Shown here: piece by piece, positions 35,901-50,900 of the stretch
Position numbering within the stretch: the first letter of the stretch is position 1
Layout: each line of letters opens with the position of its first letter
NCBI GenBank assembly: GCA_027627225.1
Contig: CM051034.1
Span: 12,802,261 to 12,866,260 of the forward strand
DNA: 64,000 nucleotides
Source of the DNA: Congeria kusceri
Lineage: Eukaryota; Mollusca; Bivalvia; Myida; Dreissenidae
Direction: 5' to 3'
Program-made: the position numbers and the translations under genes
The notes under the pieces: model-generated
Told to the model about the DNA's origin: nothing
Database searches by the model: none
What the model saw: the letters and a program-made list of their open reading frames with translations, nothing else

Positions 35901-38900
35901 TTCCTTACAATTTGCTTAAATGACTATTGGTAACCATGACTTTAAAAGGTTGTCAATTACCATTGCTAGTCTGGAATTTTAAGTGTAAATGCATTTTATC
36001 TGATTGATATTTAAACAGTAGCGAACAATTGAGCTGTTAAAAAGTAACAGTAATAAAGTATTAAGAAATAAGAATTTATCTTTAAATTAATGTATATTAA
36101 CAAAGTAAATCTGTGATATACATAGAAAATTAGCATGCAAAGACACTTAAAGGCGCAGTCCATAGAATATAATTCAATACATCTTAAATTGGCATTAGTT
36201 CTCATGAACGTAAATGTCGTTTATTCGACTGAAAACTGTTTCTTATTAACGGAAGGCAATTTATAATGTCTTTGTTTGAAAACGCTTGGTAAGAACGGAA
36301 TACACACTAACATACAGGCCGATTTACTCCAGAGGCATCACCAGCTATCACATACAGAAACAATACTATAAAAAGTGATAATTTTAGCGATTTCAATGTT
36401 GTTGTTTTTTAATTTTAATCGGCAAGGTGTCCATTAGAAACGATTTCTGCACTTTTATTTTTATTACATATTTATGGACTGCTACTTTAAAAATAGCAAT
36501 TTTAATGTGTCTACTTTGAATAAACGCGTATAAAAAACCTTCCTATGGGAGGTCATTTCAAGTACTGCATTCATCGGGTGATATTGCACTTTCTGTTGGG
36601 ACTGTATTTCTTTAAGTGGTTTATTAATAGACAGTTTACTTCCTTTTTGCACAATATTGGTGTGTGATATGATAACAACTTGTTGTAAGTGGTTAACTGT
36701 TTGAATTAAGCCTGTTCAACTTGATTTATGTGATTTCATCATGAATTGTTTGCAGTTAAAGATGTGTTGAATTTATAGACAGATTATTATCACAGTATCA
36801 GTGATAGCTGTCATGATAAAATTGCCGGTAAAAATACACATTGTATTAGTTGTTAGTAAAAGTACTTCAGCCAACTCAGTAAAATCTGTTCAGAAGAAGA
36901 TTGGTCCTAAAGGGCTTCCCACTATCTCAGAATTTTCTTAGGCCACAATTGCCTAAATTTGTAGCCAAATTACAATTTCTTTAGCCAAATGTTTCAATCT
37001 GTAGCCATTGGCTATTTTGGCGACTGGCAGTTTGAGCACTGGCCCTGGTTTGATAATGTACTTCGGATTGTTTTATGGAGGCCCCTTACCTATATAAATC
37101 ATATTGTGTAGAGCTGCAACGATTCAGCCATGGCTCGATTAGATTCGATTTCAAAGATCATGCAGTTCAATATTTCGATTTCAAAGATCATGTAGTTGAA
37201 TATTTCGATTTCAAAGATCATGTAGTTGAATATTTCGATTTCAAAGATCATGTAGTTGAATATTTCGATTTCAAAGATCATGTAGTTGAATATTTCGATT
37301 TCAAAGTTCATGTAGTTGAATATTTCGATTTCAATGTTCATGTAGTTGAATATTTCGATTTCAAAGATCATGTAGTTGAATATTTCAATTTCAAAGATCA
37401 TGTAGTTGAATATTTCGATTTCAAAGATCATGTAGTTGAATATTTCGATTTTAAAGATCATGTAGTTGAATATTTTGAATTCAAAGATCATGTAGTTGAA
37501 TATTTCGATTTCAAAGATCATGTAGTTGAATATTTCGATTTCAAAGTTCATGTAGTTGAATATTTCGATTTCAAAGATCATGTAGTTGAATATTTTGATT
37601 TCAAAGATCATGTAGTTGAATATTTCGATTTCAAAGATCATGTAGTTGAATATTTCGATTTCAAAGATCATGTAGTTGAATATTTCGATTTTAAAGATCA
37701 TGTAGTTGAATATTTTGAATTCAAAGATCATGTAGTTGAATATTTCGATTTCAAAGATCATATAGTTGAATATTTCGATTTCAAAGATCATGTAGTTGAA
37801 TATTTCGATTTCAAAGTTCATGTAGTTGAATATTTCAATTTCAAAGATCATGTAGTTGAATATTTTGAATTCAAAGATCATGTAGTTGAATATTTCGATT
37901 TCAAAGATCATGTAGTTGAATATTTCAATTTCAAAGATCATGTAGTTGAATATTTCGATTTCAAAGATCATGTAGTTGAATATTTCGATTTCAAAGATCA
38001 TGTAGTTGAATATTTCTAATTCAAAGATCATGTAGTTGAATATTTCGATTTCAAAGATCATGTAGTTGAATATTTCAATTTCAAAGATCATGCAGTTGAA
38101 TATTTTGATTCAATTCATTTTTCCTTTATATCGGCTTTTGCGTATTCAGGAGAAATGACTTGCAATATTAGAAATATTATATTTATAATTATTAATGTCA
38201 TTGTATTGTTAATGTGAACGTATGTACCTTAAATATATCAATATAAATTAGAACAGTGGAAAATGGTGATAATGCTTAAGAAAACTAACTCAGTATAACA
38301 GCAGGCATGATGTCATTATAAATTTACATGACAACTCTACATAAAACCATAATTGCAGCTCTCATATTATGTGGATTCATACTGTAGAGTCTTTGCAAAT
38401 TGCTTTTGTTAAAATACCTGTTTACATGTATGTCATAGAACAACCTTCAGTCACATGGGTTATCTTAAATTTATTACCAATTTATTCACTGTTGTATTAA
38501 TGTATTTCAGGATTTAGATGCAAAAGATCGACACTTAGAGAAGGTGTTTCTGGTCTTCCAAATTGTCAGATATGGTAAGTGATGATGTTCATATTTGTTG
38601 TAAACTGGGCATGTTTCCCATAATTTGTGTGGGGATTGGTCATGAAATAATTTCTAAGGCCATTCTCCCCGTACCTCTGATTCAAGTAGGGCAGTTGTCA
38701 GCTACTGGCATAAGTATGTGCACTTGGTATTGGTAAACCACTTAGATTGGCTAAGCGTGCCCAGGAAAAGTGTGAGTAGGATAACTGACCACCGTTATAT
38801 GAATGAAATACTGTTAAATACGGCGAAAAATCCAAACAAACAATGCAAATAAACCTGCATTCAAATTTATTTAAACTTAAAGGTAATATTAAATAAGATA

Positions 38901-41900
38901 CACATACAGTATGGCTCACGCGAGACGAACATTTCGCAATTCGCAGAGTTAGAGCGATCAAGTCCGAGTCAAATCAACTGTAATGCGCAAAATATATTGG
39001 AGTAATTACTCCACAGCACTCTTCATCAGCCGTCAGAAGTAGGTGCACGCGGAATGAGTCTGCATAATGTCATGGTGTAGATATGCCGGGTAATTACTTA
39101 AGTCTAGATATGTTGAGTAATAACTCAAGTCTAGATGTAATGCCGAGTAATACTCAAGTCTAAAATTCTGTGATGGCGAGTAAATATTTGCTACGCTTGA
39201 GTTCTACTGTAACTACATGCATTGTAGCCTAACACGGTTTGTCATAAGATGTATGTGACATTGTTCCCATTTTTGTTACCCATTCTTCATGTATATAAAT
39301 GCAATTTTTCCTGCTGACTTGTTGCGTATTGACACGTTTGAGGAGCTCAAATCATTCAAACTGGTGTCACATTATTCAAGACGACCTAATAATTATTATT
39401 GTGTAATAACAATTCAGGTGTTTTGCGTTTATATTTTTGCTAAGCTAAATATGATATAACATCAAATATTTCAAACAGTACAAGAAGAAAGCTTGAACAG
39501 AGCAAGTATCCATCAGAAAGCTACTATGTATATCCCTGGATTTGGTATTAGAGGTATTGATATCAGAAAGCTGAAGAGTGGAGTGTAGTTCTATAGGTTA
39601 CATTTCAAATGGTGTGGATTTATAGGTTACATTGCACATGGTTTGGTGTGTGGTTAACATCCAGTTTTTAGCTCGACTATTCGAAGAATAGGTGAGCTTT
39701 CCAACTACCCCGGCGGCGTTGTCCGCGTCTGTATTTGGTTCAAGTTTTTATTCAAAAGTCTTGTAACTTCAAAACTACATAAGTTATTCACTTGAAACTT
39801 GGAATATACCTTTGTCATCAACTCCAGTGTCAGGGGCAACATTCCCCATAACTCTGTTTTGTATTTTGACAGAGTAATGCCCCTTTTCACTTAGATTTTC
39901 TGGTTAAAGTTTATATTCACAAGTTTTGTAACTTCAAAACTACATAAGTCATTCACTTGAAACTTGAAACTTACCTTTGTCATAAACTCCAGTATCAAGG
40001 GCAACATTCTGTATAACTCTGTTTTGTATTTTGAAAGAGTTATACCCCTTTTTCACATAGATTTTCTGGTTAAAGTTTATATTCAAAAGTTTTGTAACTT
40101 AAAAACTACATAAGTTATTCACTTGAAACTTGGAACTAACCTTTGTCATCAACTCCAGTGTCAGGGGCAACATTCCCCATAACTCTGTTTTGTATTTTGA
40201 CAGATTTATGCCCCTTTTTCACTTAGATTTTCTGGTTAAAGTTTATATTCCAAAGTTTTGTAACTTCAAAACTACATAAGTTGTTCACTAAAAACTTGGA
40301 ACTAACCTTTGTCATCAACTCCAGTATCAAGGGCAACATTCCCCATAACTCTGTTTTGTATTTGACAGAGTTATGCCCCTTTTTCACTTAGATTTTCTGG
40401 TTAAAGTTATTATTCAAAAGTTTTGTAACTTCAATACTACAAAAGCTATTCAGTTGAAACTTGGAATATACCTTTGTCATCAACTCCAGTATCAGGGTGA
40501 GCATTCCCCATAACTCTATTTTGTATTTTGATAGACTTATGTCCCTTTTTCACATAGATTTTCTGTTTAAAATTTATATTTAAAAGTTGTGTAACTTCAA
40601 AACTACATAAGTTATTCACTTGAAACTTGGAACTAACCTTTATCATCAACTCTAGTACCAGGGGCAACATTACCCATAACTCTATTTTGTATTTTGACAG
40701 AGTTATGCCCCATTTTCACTTAGATTTTTTGTTTAAAGTTTATATTCAAAAGTTTGGTAACTTCAAAACTACATAAGTTTTTCACTTGAAACTTGGAACT
40801 AACCTTTGTAATCAACTCTAGTATAAGGGGCAACATTACCCATAACTATGTTTTGTATTTTGACAGAGTTATGCCCCTTTTTCACATAGATTTTCTGGTT
40901 AAAGTTTATATTCAAAAGATTTGTTACTTCAAAACTACATTAGTTATTCACTTGAAACTTGGAACTAACCTTTGTCATCAACTCTAGTATCAGGGGCAAC
41001 ATTACCCATAACTCGATTTTGTATTTTGACAGTTAGCCCACTTTTTACTAGACTTTGTGGTTAAAGTTTTTGTTCCAAAAATTTATAAACTATACAAGGC
41101 TTCACTTAAAAATCTTGTATTTTAAAAAATTTATGCCCTTTCACTATCCAAAGTATGTACCAACTGAAATACTTCGAATAGTCGAGCGCGCTGTCCTCTG
41201 ACAGCTCTTGTTGGTGGTCTGGTTAGTGATTTTAAGTATTTTTAGATAGTATCTCATTATATCTTATTCAGTGATCAAGAAAGACAAGATGGTCCCTACA
41301 GACAGTATGAGACAAACAGTTTTGCGTATTTATTAGCAAAGTATATTAATCAGAAGTAAATGGTATTCAGTATCATTATCTTGTTAAAGTCTTTGTGAAG
41401 TGTGACATTTTTCATGTTCATGAACTTTGTGAAGAATATAAAATATTATCATTATTTAACATATTTTTTTTTTATTTTTTTATTTTTTTTTTTTCTTTAC
41501 TCTGCAAACTCAAATATTTTTGCAGCATGATTTGCTGCAAATATTTGCAGTACAGCTAATCCATTGTAAACAGTATTTACTAAGTAATAGATGTATTTTG
41601 TAATGTGTTAACTGCTACATCATATGGAATGTTTGTGTAATTCTAACACATAAAAATGAAACTAACACAAAAAAACTATGTACGGTATGGAGCTGTGAAA
41701 TAAATGTTATTTTCCAAAAAAAAAAAAAAAAAAATAAAAAATTATTTAACATAAAAAATATATTTTCGTCGTTCAACATAATTTTAACACATTCTCAATT
41801 TTGTTTTTGTGCCTAGTTTCGAAGTCTGACAGGTATTTATATAAATATAGATACAACTATGTGGAAATGGCTGTTTTTACTATGTCATTTTTAATCTGAA

Positions 41901-44900
41901 ATTAAGAGTTTGTAAGGTGTACTATGTGGTGTAGTTAGTTAATGTTTCTCTATCCATTAGTTTAAATCTTTACTTCGAGTTTTCTTGTTGGCTTGCAGTG
42001 GTAGTTTTAAAGTGTTTGTTGATTAGATCATTCTTCTTCATTTCTTGTGTGCGACCATTTGAATTTTACGAAGTACACAAACCAGGAAATAAATAATCAG
42101 AAAATCATATCATTTTAGAGTTTAAAAAGCCATGTGCTGAAGTTTGTTAGATGATTGTAAAGGAACTTTTTAACTAGCCCATAACATTATAAATTCTATT
42201 GTATTTAAAAAAAGATATGAGGCGTGTCATGGGAAACCCGGGCTTAATGCATCTGCGTAAAGTGTCGTCCTGGATCAGCTTGTGCAGTCCGCAGTTTTCC
42301 CGTGACATGCCTCATTATTAGTGAATATACACATCCAGTAATATTTTACTGCTAAATATATACAAAGAACATTGTCAGTTTCTATTACAAAGGCACATAC
42401 AAGGTGAAAATCACCGAATTTTGAATGAACAATTAAACCAGACATCGTATAGCCTGGCAAAATTGTATAACAATTTTTAATAAAAGCTTTTATATACTGT
42501 ATGTCAGGAAATATTTGGGTTGTTTGATATTGTTTAATATTAAACACTGATCCTCCGAGTTAACTTTTTATAAACGTAAACTTTATTTATTTGCTTATCA
42601 TCGCGACGATGTGGATTAAATCAGAATAATCACCATTAACTTTCGGCAAGCTGTACAATAAACTTGAATAAAAATTAGTCTCACACCATTTATTTAAGAA
42701 AATGTGTTACAGTGTTTTGATAATATGCATTATATGTCTTTTTAAAATCTACAATAAACTCTGAATATTTGTCTTAACTTGCAACACCTTTTATGTGCCT
42801 TTAAATCAATGTGATTGATGCCTTCAATGTGTTTTAAACAGAAAAACTGCCTGCAAATATGTTGAAACCCTTTGTGTGTTGATGTTGTATTGTTTCACCA
42901 AAGATGTATTTTTTATGTTGCCACGCAATCTGTGAAAATCCTTTAATATTAAAATTATTGTAGTCTTCTCCATGTTTGCAATTTTACTGCACAGGATAGT
43001 GTAGTGTGTAGTGATATGATAGCAATTTTTAAAAAGTTTTTATTCATCTGAACTCTGTTATTCCTCCCATCAAAGTTTTCATCCGATCTTCATCAAACTT
43101 CACAAAAATATTTGTAGACATAATATCTCGGCCAAGTTTGATAATCAGCCAATTCGCCTCAGCTATTGTGGAGACATGGCTCTGGAATGATCTAAAATTG
43201 GCATTTTTAGCTGTTTCCCCTCTCTTAGTCCAACAGTACTTATCCAATCTTAACCAAACTTGGTGAAAATGGTTGAGACCATAATATCTTAGTCAAGTTT
43301 GATGATCAACCAGATCTCTTGAGGAATTGCAGAGTTATGGCCCTTGATTTACCCAACATTGGCTTTTTCAGCAGTTTTCATCTGATCTGTGCCAAACTTG
43401 ATATTTTAAATATTGCTTTTAAACTAGATGGGGCATACCTGTTTTACAAACAGCTCTTGTTGTCTCAAAATTGCAAAGTATTCAAGGTGACTTCCACATA
43501 TCACATAAACAATTCCCGAGTACAAATGTGCAATAAAATTAACCATTCTATCACATAGATCGTTTACTGTATATACACAGGGTTGTCATTATTAACCGAT
43601 TGTCGATTAATTCATCGTTTAAAATTGTGAGAAAATCGTTGTTGTTTTTTTTCAGGAAGTTTAAAATTGCGATCTGTAATATCACAAGGGGGCATCCTAG
43701 ACCCCTGGCCAAATCACTTACATTTGTTAAAAATCGCTTGTTTCCTTTGATAAAGACTACCCTGTATACACTAACCACAGTGAACAGTAAATTAAAAAGG
43801 AAGATAATCGGGAATTATTTTTACATTGATATATCTGGAACTTTGTGCATTTGAGATAACAAGGCTCATATTAAACCGATTGGCTTCCATAACATACAAC
43901 ATGGTGAAAATAAAATGCATAACAAACATCAGTTTACCATATTTGTAAAAAGGAAATTTTCTGAACATCATATATCATTGATGTTTAGAATGATTATACC
44001 CCCACAAACGAAGTTTAGGGGGGGGGGGTATATAGGTGTGAGCTTGTCGGTCAGTCTGTCTGTTGGTTTTTTAGTTTCTGGATGATAACTCAAGAAAGGC
44101 TTGACATATTCAAATAATTTTTGGTACACATGTGCAACATCATAGAATACAGGTCAAGTTCGATGTTGGTTACAAACCCCTTAATTTTGACTCAGTTATG
44201 GCCCCTTTTCGACTTAAAATTGCCTAAAAACATGGTTTCCGGATGATAACTCAAGAAAGGTTTGACATATTTAAATAATGTTTGGTACAAATGTGTAACA
44301 TTATAGAATACAGGTCAAGTTCATTGTTGGTTACAAACCACTAAATTTTGACAGAGTTATGGCCCCTTTTCGACTAAAATTCCATAAAAACATGATTTCT
44401 GGACGATAACTCAAGAATGGCTTGACATATTGAAATAATTCTTGGTATACATGTGTAGCATCATAAATACGTGTCAAGTTCGACTTTGGTTTTAAACCAC
44501 TAAATTTTGACAGAGTTATGGCCTTTTATTTGACTTAAATTCCCTAAAAACATACTTTCCTGACGATAACTCAACAATGGCTTGACATATTTAAATAATT
44601 ATTGGTACACATGTGTAGCATCCTAAAATACAGGTCAAGTTCGACTTTGGCTACAAACCACTAAATTTTGACACAGTTATGGCCCCTTTTTGACATACAT
44701 TCCCCAAAAACATGGACAATAACTAATGAAAGGCTTCACATATTTAAATTCTTTTTTTGTACATAGGTGTATCATCATAAAATACAGATCAAGTTCAACT
44801 TTGGTTACAAACCACTAAATGTTGACAGAGTTATGGCTTCTATTGAAATTAAATTTTTCCAGATACACTTGACCATTCACAAATTAAAGCATTCTCTCTC

Positions 44901-47900
44901 TGTCCATGTCTTTCGAATGGATGCCATAGTTTTGTGACAAGGCCATAATGTGGGGGTATATCCGTCTCTCATGTGACAATTCTAGTTGTTATTGGATATT
45001 ACAGATTGTAGGCTTTGTTTGATTTGTTTCTGGACCAATACTCTTGGTCCATTTTAGAGTTATGGCCATTTGACTTTTCCAACTAAATTGCTGCATCGGT
45101 GTTAACAAATTTGTTAGAAGTTTCTTATATTTTTATTGTGGTCAGTATGAGCTGCATGCCATTCATTATATTTTTTATATTCCAATGTTTTGTATGCATC
45201 ATTTTAATAAGAATAGAAAAATAGAAAATCTGGGGGCTGTTAACAAAACTATGAGAATATAACAACTGTCACAATAAAACATGTTTATTTGGAACATGGT
45301 TTTAGGTCATGAAAGGAATGCATATGTTATGTTGCTGTTGTTTAAACACAGAATGGTCTATGTACATGTACTTTTTCAAACGATGTTTTATGACTAGTGA
45401 ATCACTGTATTGTAGGAGTTATGGATCACAAAGATTCAGATGACAGAAAACAAACCAAGGGCCTGCGTCGACCATTTGGGTCAGCATGTAAGTTGACAGT
45501 TTTACCTGTCCAATTGTTTCAAACACAAACACAATTTAGCATTGAAGTTACACCTTTTGTATTCATTTGCATAGGTTCCAGAAATTATCACAGAATAATA
45601 AGATACAATATAATCAAATAAAGAAGTAAAGAATGTGATATTTTAAATTTATTTCTTTCTCATGGAGGAATTAAGAAGTATTGTTAATACACAAATACCA
45701 TTTATCAATAAGTCATATGTACTTGTTAAAATTATTCAATACCGATAACCTTGTGATATATTTATGGAGTATTGACAATGATCCTGTATTTGCAGCAGTG
45801 GATACATATATTGAGTATTGACAATGATCCTGTATTTGCAGCAATGGATACATATATTGAGTATTGACAATGATCCTGTATTTGCAGCAATGGATACATA
45901 TATTGAGTATTGACAATGATCCTGTATTTGCAGCAATGGATACATATATTGAGTATTGACAATGATCCTGTATTTGCAGCAATGGATATATATATTGAGT
46001 ATTGACAATGATCCTGTATTTGCAGCAATGGATACATATATTGAGTATTGACAATGATCCTGAATTTGCAGCAATGGATACATATATGGAGTATTGACAA
46101 TGATCCTGTATTTGCAGCAATGGATACATATATGGAGTATTGACAATGATCCTGAATTTGCAACAATGGATACATATATTGAGTATTGACAATGATCCTG
46201 TATTTGCAGCAATGGATACATATATGGAGTATTGACAATGATCCTGTATTTGCAGCAATGGATACATATATTGAGTATTGACAATGATCCTGTATTTGCA
46301 GCAATGGATACATATATGGAGTATTGACAATGATCCTGTATTTGCAGCAATGGATATATATATTGAGTATTGACAATGATCCTGTATTTGCAGCAATGGA
46401 TACATATATGGAGTATTGACAATGATCCTGTATTTGCAGCAATGGATACATATATGGAGTATTGACAATGATCCTGAATTTGCAGCAATGGATACATATA
46501 TGGAGTATTGACAATGATCCTGAATTTGCAACAATGGATACATATATGGAGTATTGACAATGATCCTGTATTTGCAGCAATGGATACATATATGGAGTAT
46601 TGACAATGATCCTGTATTTGCAGCAATGGATACATATATGAAGTATTGACAATGATCCTGTATTTGCAACAATGGATACATATATTGAGTATTGACAATG
46701 ATCCTGTATTTGCAGCAATGGATGCATATATGGAGTATTGACAATGATCCTGTATTTGCAGCAATGGATACATATATTGAGTATTGACAATGATCCTGAA
46801 TTTGCAGCAATGGATACATATATTGAGTATTGACAATGATCCTGTATTTGCAGCAATGGATATATATATTGAGTATTGACAATGATCCTGTATTTGCAGC
46901 AATGGATACATATATGGAGTATTGACAATGATCCTGTATTTGCAGCAATGGATATATATATTGAGTATTGACAATGATCCTGTATTTGCAGCAATGGATA
47001 CATATATGGAGTATTGACAATGATCCTGTATTTGCAGCAATGGATACATATATTGAGTATTGATAAATATATTTGCAGCAATGGATACATATATTGAGTA
47101 TTGATAAATATATTTGCTGCAGTCGATACATATATCGAGTATTGATAAATATATTTGCTGCAATGGATACATATATTGAGTATTGATAAATATATTTGCT
47201 GCAATGGATACATATATTGAGTATTGATAAATATATTTGCTGCAATGGATACATATATTGAGTATTGATAAATATATTTGCAGCAATGGATACATATATT
47301 GAGTATTGATAAATATATTTGCAGCAATGGATACATATATTGAGTATTGATAAATATATTTGCTGCAATGGATACATATATTGAGTATTGATAAATATAT
47401 TTGCAGCAGTCGATACATATATCGAGTATTGATAAATATATTTGCAGCAGTCGATACATATATTGAGTATTGATAAAGTTGCTATATTTGTAGCCATGGA
47501 TATTACGCCATATTTCCACGCGGCAGGCAGTGGTCCTGTGATTTCCGAGGTGCACGAAGAGTTCGTGCCTTTCTTACAGTGAGTTACCATTGTTTAAACC
47601 TATTTATTACGGCTTGATTGTATCGAAAGCCAGAGGCTTATTGAGACACTTTCAAGTTTGTTTCCTGGGTAGAACCAGTACTTGGTATCTTTTGAGAAAG
47701 ATCGCTTTTGAAAGAAGGGATCAAACTCATGACCTCTCAATCCCGAAGCAGACACAATATCCATTAAACCACTGTAGCCTGTTCAAGAATGAACTTACAT
47801 GAGTGATGAAAGATGGATATAAATTAGGGATGTCAACGAATACTTGAATATTTGATTATTCGAATACTTTACTGAATATTCTAATAAATATATCTGTTCG

Positions 47901-50900
47901 AATATCAAATTTAAAATACAATTATCTTAGAAATGAAAAAATCTAAATATAACGTCTGCCAGTGATCTATTTGACAGTTTGCTGTTTTGACACTCCATTT
48001 AACAACTTGGAGGCCTGAATGCGCAACTTGTGACAACAGATTATCAACAAGAGATTGATTGACACCTATGATATGGACCTGATTATCCATATGTTTTAAA
48101 GTGATCATGTCTCCTAAACGGGACTTCAAGTGTGTATTATAATATATAAAAGTCGGCAAAGAAGTAAGGTTACACTAATGTATATCTATAGGTCTTATGT
48201 TAAAAGCGTTTACGCATTCCGACAAAAATCTTTCTATCATATATATATATATATATATATGGTGTTTTTATGGCCCTTATTTGTTACATTTTGCTACGGA
48301 ATTGTATGTTATAGATCTATAACCATATTTTTCACGTAAGCTTTACAAAGCAGAATAGCGCTGATGGTGCGGATACGTGCTGTCTACTGACATTGATGGT
48401 AACAACAACGACACTGACCATGATGACGATAATGATGATGATGATCATCATCATCGTCATCATCATCATAAACAAACTGACAACTCATTGATAAAAACAT
48501 CACTGAATATTCGAATAATATTAGAATACTGATTTTGAATATTGTAATAACATCTTAGTATTCGTTGCCATCCCTAATAAAAATGTGTTGGTTTTTGGCG
48601 GTTCATAGAAAACATAAAATAAGTTTAAATGATCCCAGTATTGAACAGCCAGTGCCTGTCTGAATATTTTTTTCTTATTGTCAATTGACAAAATCTACAC
48701 TGTTATATTAATAAAAGCGATAACAGATACTATCATCTTCGGTTTTGAAGTGCCATGTAATTTTTACTCAAGTGGGGTACTATGGGCTACAAAACCTTTA
48801 CCTTTTGTTTCATATGTCAGTGAGGAATACAGTCTGAACTTAAATGGCATTTGACCTCTATATTCGACCCTCTGGATTCGATTTATTACTTGTATCTGAT
48901 AACAAAATTGACTTATTATGTAGACAAAACGTATCTTCTGGTATAACGCAGCAGTATTTTGAACATTTTAAAAAATTCAGATTTTTTGTTTACGTTGAAC
49001 TACGTACCTGCCAACTAGTGCCACGTTGAGGTGCGTTATGGGCACATTGAACTACGTACATGCCACGTTGCGCTACGTAGCTAAACGATGTGATGAAATC
49101 GTGACACTATGATTTGGGTATTAGTCTCACGGTCTTGAAAGTGTCTATAATTATGTCAGTCTGCTTGGCAATTTTTTTACTTCAAATTTGGAAAATTGGT
49201 AGGTAAATTTTATTGGGAAACGTACCGTTGTCCAGTACCAAAGTTACATAGATGAAACGCTGCCGAACACTCTCATTTGACACCTTGGCCATAATATAAT
49301 GCCTGGACCCATATTCTAGAAACATCTTAAGTTGATCTTAAGATACTTTCACTTAAGTTCCATTTTTTGTTAGGTAATATTTTTAAACTACACAGAAATT
49401 AATGAATCCAATTACAGTTAAATAAATATTAGTTAATAATAAGTTGATAATTAGTGAACATTTGGCAGAATTTCATAAGAAATTTCCTTAAGTTTTCCCT
49501 TAGGAGCTTTGTGGATATAAGCCCAAGGGAAAGCACTCTTTTTTGATGTCATTATAATATGAAATGAGCTGTTAGAGAGGTTCATTATTCTGTGCACTAG
49601 TACTGGTATGTGCGTCTGCAGATGCGGGGACAAGGAGTTCATGGAGAGCTGTGTGAGGAAGACGGTGACAGGTCGGGAGTTCACTCACAGGGGACAGGGG
49701 CTCTTTGTTTCCCTGAAACTCTTCAAAGGGGACATCAAACAGGTACGGGGGTGATAAGAACCATAGCTACCATTTGTCATGTTAGTTAGTGGCAAATAGT
49801 CGTGGAATGTTTGAAATCAATATTTATGTGTATCTTACTTGTTCACACATTTCCTCGGTTTTAAAAATAATGAAAACTATGTGTGTTGGAATGATTCGCA
49901 GACATCTTGTTTAATTTCCGAAAAAAAAATTACGAATTGACAAATAATTTAATACAATACATATAATATAATTTTGGTGTATTTGATTCTACCACCGTAC
50001 AGTGGTTAAACTGGTTCCTGTGCTCCAGATAAATATTTGTACTGGACGTTAATGTAAGCTTACTTCTAGAAATTTGGGAGTAACTGTACACTCACTTCAG
50101 AATTTGTGGGGATAAATGTACCCTAAGTAGGATTAGTGGGTTAAATTTACATCCAACAATACATTATGATTTGAGCAGAAGACCAGCATATAAAGTGATA
50201 CTCCTTTATAATGCAGTCATTTGAATACAATTATGTTACAAGCAAGAATTATGAACATTTAAGACTTTTGTGCTAACTACTGAACATATCAACTGCACAT
50301 TCAGGTAGGTAGGCTTGTCAAAACGTCTAACTGTTTCTGCCTTCCAGTCACTAATGTACGTGAACATCCGAAAAATTGTGCGTAAATGTGCCCCCCCCCC
50401 CCCTAAAAAATAATTCATTTTATCGGTGTATCTTCCAATTATTTGTGCATAATTTACACGTGTACGCGCCTTATCTGGGCCTCTGACTGGTTCTGATAAA
50501 AGTTACAAAGAGTTACAAACCTTTTTACTTTTGGAGATGTATACATACATGCAGCAGTCTGCTCATAATGAGCAGGTGTGACAGCTTGACCAATTCTTGT
50601 TCAATTCTTACTAATTTAATGCATCAAATTAAGGTTATTCAAGATGTTATTTCAGTTTCATAGAATATTTGCAAAACTTCAGTAAAATTCAAAAGGTATT
50701 TTGATTATTCCTTTCTTGACCATCCCTCATTGTCATTAGGGGGAACTAAAAAGGAGCAGGGTGATACATACGGAATATTACGCAAGTTAATTGTTCCATG
50801 AGCATGTATTAGTCGAGTGGCTTGTGTGATGACGTATCACACAAGAGGCGGAGCCTCGAGTGCGATACGAAATAACGCAAGCCACGAGACTAATACATAC

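Noticed and set aside
37075..38091. Open frames of over 300 codons on both strands ([10 protein letters not shown] and [10 protein letters not shown] repeats)
   Set aside because: Pure translation of a 30-bp intronic minisatellite; period divisible by 3, open on both strands, no splice or start context.
37151..38107. CRISPR-like regular array
   Set aside because: No spacers: repeats are contiguous and the host is an animal genome. The same applies to the 35-, 46- and 28-bp arrays.
45713..47590. Three overlapping minus-strand frames of 560-625 codons
   Set aside because: All three frames are open because the 46/41-bp repeat lacks minus-strand stops; the DOCK exon 12 acceptor array on the plus strand explains the sequence.
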